A stretch of DNA of 6,833 bases, from the NCBI GenBank assembly GCA_003233535.1, contig QIMA01000315.1:1-6833 (forward strand), in the 5' to 3' direction. This document shows, piece by piece, positions 6,486 to 6,833 of this stretch. Position numbers and translations under genes: made by a program. Origin of the DNA: Rhodanobacteraceae bacterium (GTDB lineage Bacteria > Pseudomonadota > Gammaproteobacteria > Xanthomonadales > SZUA-5). How positions within the stretch are numbered: position 1 is the first letter of the stretch; every line of letters begins with the position of its first letter. The notes under the pieces were generated by a model. The model was not told the DNA's origin. It saw only the letters and a list, made by a program, of their open reading frames with translations, and made no database searches.

Positions 6486-6833
6486 CTAACGCAATACTGC
6501 GCCGTTCTCATCCAAAACCTGCACCGGACCCAAATCGAGCGCACGTACTTCGGCCTCGATCACTTTCAGGTCGCCGACGATCAGCCAGATCAGACGTTCG
6601 GCGCGTATGTGCTCAACCGCAGCCTGGGCTGTTTGCTCGATAGTTACCGATTCCAGCCGGGCCTTGGTCCGCGCCACCCAGTCGTCGGGGCGATCGTAGC
6701 GGAGCATGCTGAGCATGGCTCCGGCTACCGCACCGGCGGTCTCAAACTGCCCAGGCAAGCTGCGGATCTGATTGTCGTTGATCTTCTGCAGCTCGGCCGC
6801 GGTTGGTGGGCGATCACCGACGAAGCCCTGCAG
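6486..6833 (-). CDS. M16 family zinc metallopeptidase (insulinase/pitrilysin type), C-terminal 115 residues, cut by window edge
   Basis: M16 peptidases fold as paired domains forming a clam-like chamber; the HxxEH zinc site lies in the N-terminal half, outside this window. What is visible is the end of the C-terminal, inactive-type domain. It reads LQGFVGDRPPTAAELQK (first 17 residues), LPGQFETAGAVAGAM (about 26-40), YDRPDDWVARTKARLESVT (about 46-64), LIWLIVGDLKVIEAEVRALD (about 81-100), and the stop is TAG 6488-6486. The GQFET segment followed by the late VGDL..I and V..LDLG patterns are usual for exported M16 peptidases of gammaproteobacteria. The frame stays open to the window edge, so the true start lies outside. 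It converges on the S9 peptidase across the long inverted repeat; this proximity alone does not show a functional link. Confidence 0.88.
   Translation of the reverse strand: MQGFVGDRPPTAAELQKINDNQIRSLPGQFETAGAVAGAMLSMLRYDRPDDWVARTKARLESVTIEQTAQAAVEHIRAERLIWLIVGDLKVIEAEVRALDLGPVQVLDENGAVLR

Overview
The window looks chromosomal and comes from a gammaproteobacterium. Three things point there: the fabA-fabB pair for unsaturated fatty acid synthesis (typical of that class), a PII protein whose T-loop reads like Pseudomonas GlnK, and two proteins resembling families I associate with the Xanthomonadales/Lysobacterales (an M16 peptidase C-terminus, and a protein with SDYE-type helical repeats). This placement is inference from protein resemblance; nothing here fixes genus or species. 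All intact genes read as ordinary, GC-rich, vertically inherited genes, and I see no phage, IS, CRISPR array, tRNA or rRNA.

Layout, left to right. At 1-907 (minus) is the fabA-fabB operon: complete fabA overlaps the start of fabB by 4 bases (ATGA), and fabB runs off the left edge. The 174-bp gap at 908-1081 is a divergent control region holding a perfect palindrome. It faces a plus-strand gene (1082-1693) whose C-terminal part carries SDYE-type repeats and whose N-terminal part overlaps a nest of inverted repeats, so its start and integrity are uncertain. A hairpin at 1707-1729 separates it from the convergent qmcA-nfeD (SPFH/NfeD) membrane operon at 1746-3117 (minus). 

Upstream of qmcA lie about 290 bp without an intact gene, then a decayed phosphate-binding-protein (PstS-like) gene at 3405-3647 (minus), with a one-base frameshift and a large internal deletion. 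It sits 15 bp downstream of an intact PII gene (glnK-like, 3663-4001, minus) and was probably the second gene of its operon. The glnK ribosome binding site lies in a tandem 11-bp duplication. A further ~390 bp (4031-4418) contains no recognisable gene.

At 4419-6380 (plus) is a complete cytosolic S9-family serine peptidase with its catalytic triad visible. It converges on an M16 (insulinase/pitrilysin-type) peptidase C-terminus that runs off the right edge (6486-6833, minus). The 105-bp gap between them is almost filled by a striking long inverted repeat (6394-6476).

The genes form separate functional units: lipid synthesis, membrane-domain organisation, nitrogen signalling and peptide degradation. 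I do not see a new multi-gene system. The most unusual material is the decayed pstS-like remnant, the long inverted repeat at 6394-6476, the inverted-repeat cluster inside the 1082-1693 gene, and the duplicated ribosome binding site of glnK.
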